A stretch of 64,000 nucleotides of DNA from Rutidosis leptorrhynchoides (lineage: Eukaryota > Streptophyta > Magnoliopsida > Asterales > Asteraceae). How positions within the stretch are numbered: position 1 is the first letter of the stretch; every line of letters starts with the position of its first letter. The translations under genes were made by a program, and so were the position numbers. The notes beneath the pieces were generated by a model. It had not been told where the DNA came from. It saw only the letters and a program-made list of their open reading frames with translations, and made no database searches. Shown one piece after another: positions 59,705 through 64,000 of this stretch. The stretch lies in the NCBI RefSeq assembly GCF_046630445.1, contig NC_092338.1, positions 337,551,001 through 337,615,000 of the forward strand, read 5' to 3'.

Positions 59705-61466
59705 CGGATAAAGATGTGGTATTATACTTATATGTGGGTTGATACATACTACTATTCAGATTGTCCCCTTTGGATGAAGGTTGACTAAAAATCGGAGTTG
59801 TAACCGGTGAAGAATCTCTTGGGTCACTCACCTCCATTATATGTCTCATGGGACTCTGACGGAGTAGAAGAACTACCCGTCAGTTTAGCTCTCGCAGAGA
59901 TATTTGTATCTCTGACTCCTGAAGTCATAAATGTATCATGAGGTGATACATTTCTTTTAGTTACACACTCAATACCTAGACCTTGTATTTCAAGATCCGG
60001 ATGATAAGTGGTTTGGAACAAAGGATCAATTTCTTGAACCAGAGGAACAGTCTGCTGGAAGTCTGATAAATTTCCTGAAGGAATATCATGTTGACTCATT
60101 TCCATGGGACGTGACAGATCTCCCTCATCAATATAAGCCGGACCTCCAGGACCTGTTGTACGCTGAGGCACTACAACATCACTAGGATGAAGTATATCAA
60201 GAGAATTTCTAGCCAATATACAGGGTGCCTTTTCAAGGTTTTTCGGCTCCCCTTCGGCCGTTCTGGACTTCAATGATCGAGTTTCCTCAATCGATTGAGT
60301 CAACGCAGACTTTACTGCAGAGGAAGACTTTATTTCCTTTCTAGATTCCGAAGCATCTCTTTGGGCGGGATTTATTCTTAAATCCTTTTTAGAGTGGATG
60401 GGCTTAGTGGTCTTTTTACCATCCTTGCATTCAACTCTGTTAGCTTGCCTACCTTAGCTATCACTTCATTTAGTGTAGGGCTTACTATTATTATTGGATG
60501 TGATACAGAAATAGGTGAAGGAATCTTAGAAGGCTCTAAGTCTTGGTCTGTATCACTAATAGGTTTAGTAACAGTTTGGTGAAAGATAGGAGTCGAAGTC
60601 CTAGATCTAGTTACACGTTGAGTTGGCGGAGTCTGAATCATCTCATCAAGTATATAATGTGTCTTCTTCTTTATTTGTTCGGGAGATGATTCAGTTGCTG
60701 ATGCATCATGTTCACTCCCTTCTAGTGTAGTTGAAATGGTAGTTGCATCCCTAGTTGGACTAGGTTCTCTGATCCTCATGGGTTATGTTGTTCGGGTGAC
60801 CCATGGGCGTTTGAGGTTTACCCTAAGTGAGGATTCAGCTGGTCCAGGTTGCTTACTAGGATCCACTCTAACCTCTAGGGTTGGAACCACAGATGGTTCA
60901 ACTTGTTCTTGTTGTACTGGGTTCGAAAGAGGTATACCTACAGTTGAAAATTATGGGTGCATCCTAGCATCCAAAGGATTAGCTAGCCTCACCAACCATT
61001 ATGGTATAGGTGCTGTGAACATGTTATCAGACAAATTCGAAGTGTTTATATTCACCTCTACAAATCTCACCATTCTCATACCATGAGAATCTGGAATAGG
61101 TATGTTGGCATTCCCACAAGACGTTAGTGCATCATGTATAAATATGCAGAAAAACCTTTCACAAGGAATGTATGTATTCCTTGTTTTATCAACTTGTGCT
61201 TGAACCAAATCCCATAGGAGTTCAGCATAGTTTGGATTTTCAACTCTGGTGAAAGAGTAGAACAACCTCAGCATCGGGATAGTCATGCTGTCAGAACCCT
61301 TGGGTGTCATCAGAAGACACCTATTTATGATCGAGAAGATCATACCACCTGTAGTGTAAGAATTTCTTTTGAAATCTAGCATTAGTGATAGTGGTGTCTC
61401 CATTGTATCCCAGATTAAAGATTGAGTTCATCATAGTAATGTTGGAAGGAAATGCATGAGCATTGT
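59705..61466 (-). pseudogene. Element M 3' ORF, N-terminal part
   Basis: It lies on the other side of K in the same minus orientation. Frames 60999-61403 and 60378-60779 are in register, and 59824-60303 is shifted. The N-terminal region reads YTTGGMIFSIINRCLLMTP, RLFYSFTRVENPNYAELLWD and NTYIPCERFFCIFIHDAL, matching the N-terminal style of the same retrotransposon-associated family. It is followed by a long Ser/Thr/Pro/Glu-rich low-complexity linker. The start is lost where another Athila-like LTR begins at 61467. There is no known enzymatic motif. Confidence 0.65.
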
Positions 61467-61523
61467 TGATATCGGCTAAAAAGTCACATTTTCACCCCGG
61501 TATTGAGGCCCAAAAACATAAAG
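61467..61523 (+). repeat. Second Athila-like LTR, first segment
   Basis: TGATATCGGCTAAAAAG matches the start of K's LTRs but is preceded by M coding sequence and no PPT, so it is the 5' edge of a separate insertion. It is interrupted by solo LTR I and resumes at 63794. Confidence 0.8.
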
Positions 61524-63793
61524 TGTAACACCCCATTTTTCCTTATATATGATCCAAAGGTACGTATTTAAACCTTGTGAACATTTAACATTAACCGTGG
61601 TCAATTGTAGTTGGTTTCAACGTTGGAAATTGGACTAAACTGGAAAACTATCGCGTTTAAAGGCACTGTATCGCGATCTGGTGCATTACGTAACGCGATG
61701 GAGTTGGTTGATACACGACACCCTGAGAAACCCCACTCCTGACCACTTTATCACGTTTGGTTTATATTATCGCATTTGAGAGGTCGTGGAACGTGACAGG
61801 TCGTCGTGAAAAGAGACACGTGACCTGAACCTGATTTCCAGCTCATTTTTAGTGGGATATTTTGGGGGTGTTTTGGTCATTTCGCATTATGGACGGGTTA
61901 TAAGCCCCAAATCTGGTCCCAGCCTTATCTCATTCTCATTTCCCTCATCTCCTCTCATTTTCCAATCCCTAGTGAGAGAAAGTGAGTTTTAGAAAAAGAA
62001 AGTGGGTTTTGAGGAAGAAGAAGGTTGATTCGGGTTAAGGCGCAAGAATTAAAGTTGTTCTACTCATCAACGGCATAATTTTGGTGGCATTGGTAAGTCT
62101 CAAATTTGAATTTCATCTTTATAATTTGATATTCAAGTTAGGGTTTTGAGCTTGTTAGTTGTAAAACCCATTTAGATGATGAAGTGGGTTTATGGTGACT
62201 AGTTATTGTTGATACTTGGCGAGTTTCGTGTTGGTTGATGTTTTGGCCATGATTAGGCTTTGATTTGGGTATAATCACTAGTGTTAGTGATTATGGAAGT
62301 ATTGGAACCAATTTGGGTGTATTTGGGTTGACTAATTTTGAAATGGGTCAAAATTAGGGTTTAGGTGTCAATTTGGGCAAGATAAGTGTTTAACACTTTT
62401 GATTTGGTTTAATTGGTGTATTAGGACCATTTTCACTTGTGTTAGTGATTATTGGTTAGTTTGGGCGCGATTTGTGCTTGGTAGTGCATTCGGGTCATAA
62501 TTGCACTAAGAGTCAATTTAGGTTGGTTTGTAAATCCACCCTAATTGTGTTGTTTGTTATGTGATAAATGGATAGGTACTTTCTATTGGCGATTGCGGAT
62601 TGTGGTTTTGCATCCATCATGATTTCAAGGTGAGTGTCAATATACTATATGCATATGTATGTATAGGATGAGTGCGGGTTGGGTGAAGTGATCCTCGGCT
62701 ATAGAGGTCACTTCACATATAGGTGGATTGATGGACTTGCGTAATAGGTCCAATTGGCACGATTGTGCGTTTTGGTTGACCACCTTTGGCGAGGTGCACA
62801 CTTCGTGTGTACGTTATCACATGGGCTTGTGATGTGGAGTTATATAACCCCGATGGCGAAGGGTTGGTATTGAGTTGCGGTTGAGTAACCCCGATGATGT
62901 GGATTCATATAATCCCGGGACCATGGGTTTGATTTGGGAGGTGAATCACGTGTGGTGCGGATTCACGATGACGCGTGTAGATTCGGTCATCTTATTGAGG
63001 TAGTGGTCACGTGTGGTACGGATTCATTAAGGCTCGTGTAGTTTCGGCCAACCTCGATGTTGTAATGGTAGTCGCATGTGGTGCGGATTTACTAAGGCTC
63101 GTGTAGTTCGGCCAATCTTCTTTTAGTATTGGGTTAAGGGGTTAACCTCGGGTGGTTTACGCATTGTTGTATATATATTGTCGTATTGTTGTGTTGTAGC
63201 TAACCCTCCGGGTGTAGCTTGATGGCGTTGTACATATCATTGTTGGTGTACTTACATTGTTGATATATTAGCTTGTTGTATAGTGATCGTACGGTATGCT
63301 TAGATTAGCTTGCCTTTATGCTTGGACTCCGGTATATGCTATTTGATTATTGTTGTGTGGCGTGTCCATTTTATGCATATATATGTATGTAGTATATTCT
63401 CACTCACTAAGCGTTAGCTTACCCTCTCGTTGACTTTATTTTTATAGGTTCGCATGATGGCGGCAATGGTAAGTACCGGGACTAATGAGCTAGCTTGTGA
63501 TGCTTAAAAGACTTGGCTTTTGGATTTCATAGGATTGGGTAGACCGTTCCCAATCACCATGCTCGGTCTTTTTGTTGGAAAACTTATTAGTGTCTTTTGG
63601 TTATGTCAAACGGGTCTTGGGTTGTATGCCCGTTTTGTGTTTCAACTTATGTAATAAATGTTTTAAAGTCGATTAAACTTACTATTGTAATGAAGATGTT
63701 TTTGGAAACATAATTGGGACCTAAATGTTGTAAATACTATTATGTTAAAATGAAAAAAAAATATATGGGTCAACGACGGGTTGGGTCGTTTCA
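61524..63793 (+). repeat. Solo LTR I (2270 bp)
   Basis: It runs from TGTAACACCCC to GGGTCGTTTCA and is flanked by TAAAG on both sides (61519-61523 and 63794-63798). It is the same family as H, in opposite orientation: both contain the repeated GTGTAGTTCGGCCAA phrase and end CGGGTTGGGTCGTT on the sense strand. A TATA-like GGTTATAAGCCCC (61896-61908) follows a region of TATCGCG-type motifs. No internal genes. Confidence 0.88.
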
Positions 63794-64000
63794 TAAAGTT
63801 CCAAGTTTTATCGCCAAAATACTCGCTTTGTCGGTTAAAAATGAAGATCAAGTAATTACGAAGCCGGTGCAAAAAGAATCAAGATAATTGGAGCTAAAAC
63901 GAAGATTCTAGAGCGAAAATGGTGAAAGACAAGTTACGACCCCGAAAACCAAGTTACGATCCCGGTAACGAGCAAAATGATCCAAGCAAAACAGCAAACT
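63794..64000 (+). repeat. Second Athila-like LTR, continuation to window end
   Basis: After the TAAAG copy the text resumes LTR sequence: GAGCTAAAACGAAGATTC and GAAAGACAAG match K's LTR near 50870-50910. The repeat that follows is AAGTTACGA/CCCGG-like where K has ACGGCTTGCC units. The LTR continues outside the window. Confidence 0.75.

Overview
This is plant nuclear DNA made almost entirely of transposable elements; I see no convincing stand-alone host gene. The LTR retrotransposon types (Tekay-like chromoviral Ty3, Athila-like Ty3 and Ty1/copia), the iMet-type and Asp-type primer-binding sites, an F-box family typical of plants, a plant PIF/Harbinger transposase and a Stowaway MITE all point to a eudicot. 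The LTR families and a retrotransposon 3' ORF look like those I remember from Asteraceae, but that placement is from memory and unchecked.

Left half (1-20312): a five-deep nest. Element A is a non-autonomous Ty3 element (partial 5' LTR 1-914, interior 915-5435, 3' LTR 5436-9367). It sits in the gag gene of element B, a minus-strand Tekay-like element (9368-15343). B sits in the leader of element C (minus, LTR 15556-17972). C sits in LTR-like element E (minus, 17973-19169), and E sits in an old copia element F (plus, RT at 19170-20312, RNase H and 3' end at 36443-37124 and beyond). The left-hand parts of B, C, E and F lie outside the window.

Middle (20313-36437): a solo LTR, G, split F (target duplication CTCTT). 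G was in turn split by element D (22788-35889, target duplication TTTAA). D is a complete, young, coding-intact Tekay-like element. Besides an uninterrupted 1537-codon gag-pol frame it carries two extra sense ORFs between the PBS and gag: a 204-aa acidic protein and a 227-aa F-box protein. The same two ORFs are intact in B. This F-box-carrying retrotransposon is the main discovery candidate.

Right of the nest (37125-47751): the copia 3' LTR, a minus-strand solo LTR H (TTTTT duplication), a dead PIF/Harbinger transposon (40521-42816), a Stowaway MITE, a LINE 3' remnant, an LTR-like fragment, and AT-rich sequence with nothing recognisable.

Right end (47752-64000): LTR fragments, then a minus-strand copia-like element M represented by its 3' LTR and a decayed ORF in the env-like position. 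M is split by K, a non-autonomous Athila-like element (50562-59704) with gag and protease but no RT, RNase H or integrase. A further Athila-like LTR begins at 61467, runs off the window and contains solo LTR I (61524-63793, TAAAG duplication), which is the same family as H in the opposite orientation.

Shared design features stand out. A, B, C and D share a leader just after the PBS. A, B and D each carry a polypurine-like TTAACGGGTAGGTA motif inside the element as well as, where visible, at the 3' LTR. Several unrelated LTR families carry arrays of short GC-rich repeats or dyads just upstream of their TATA box.
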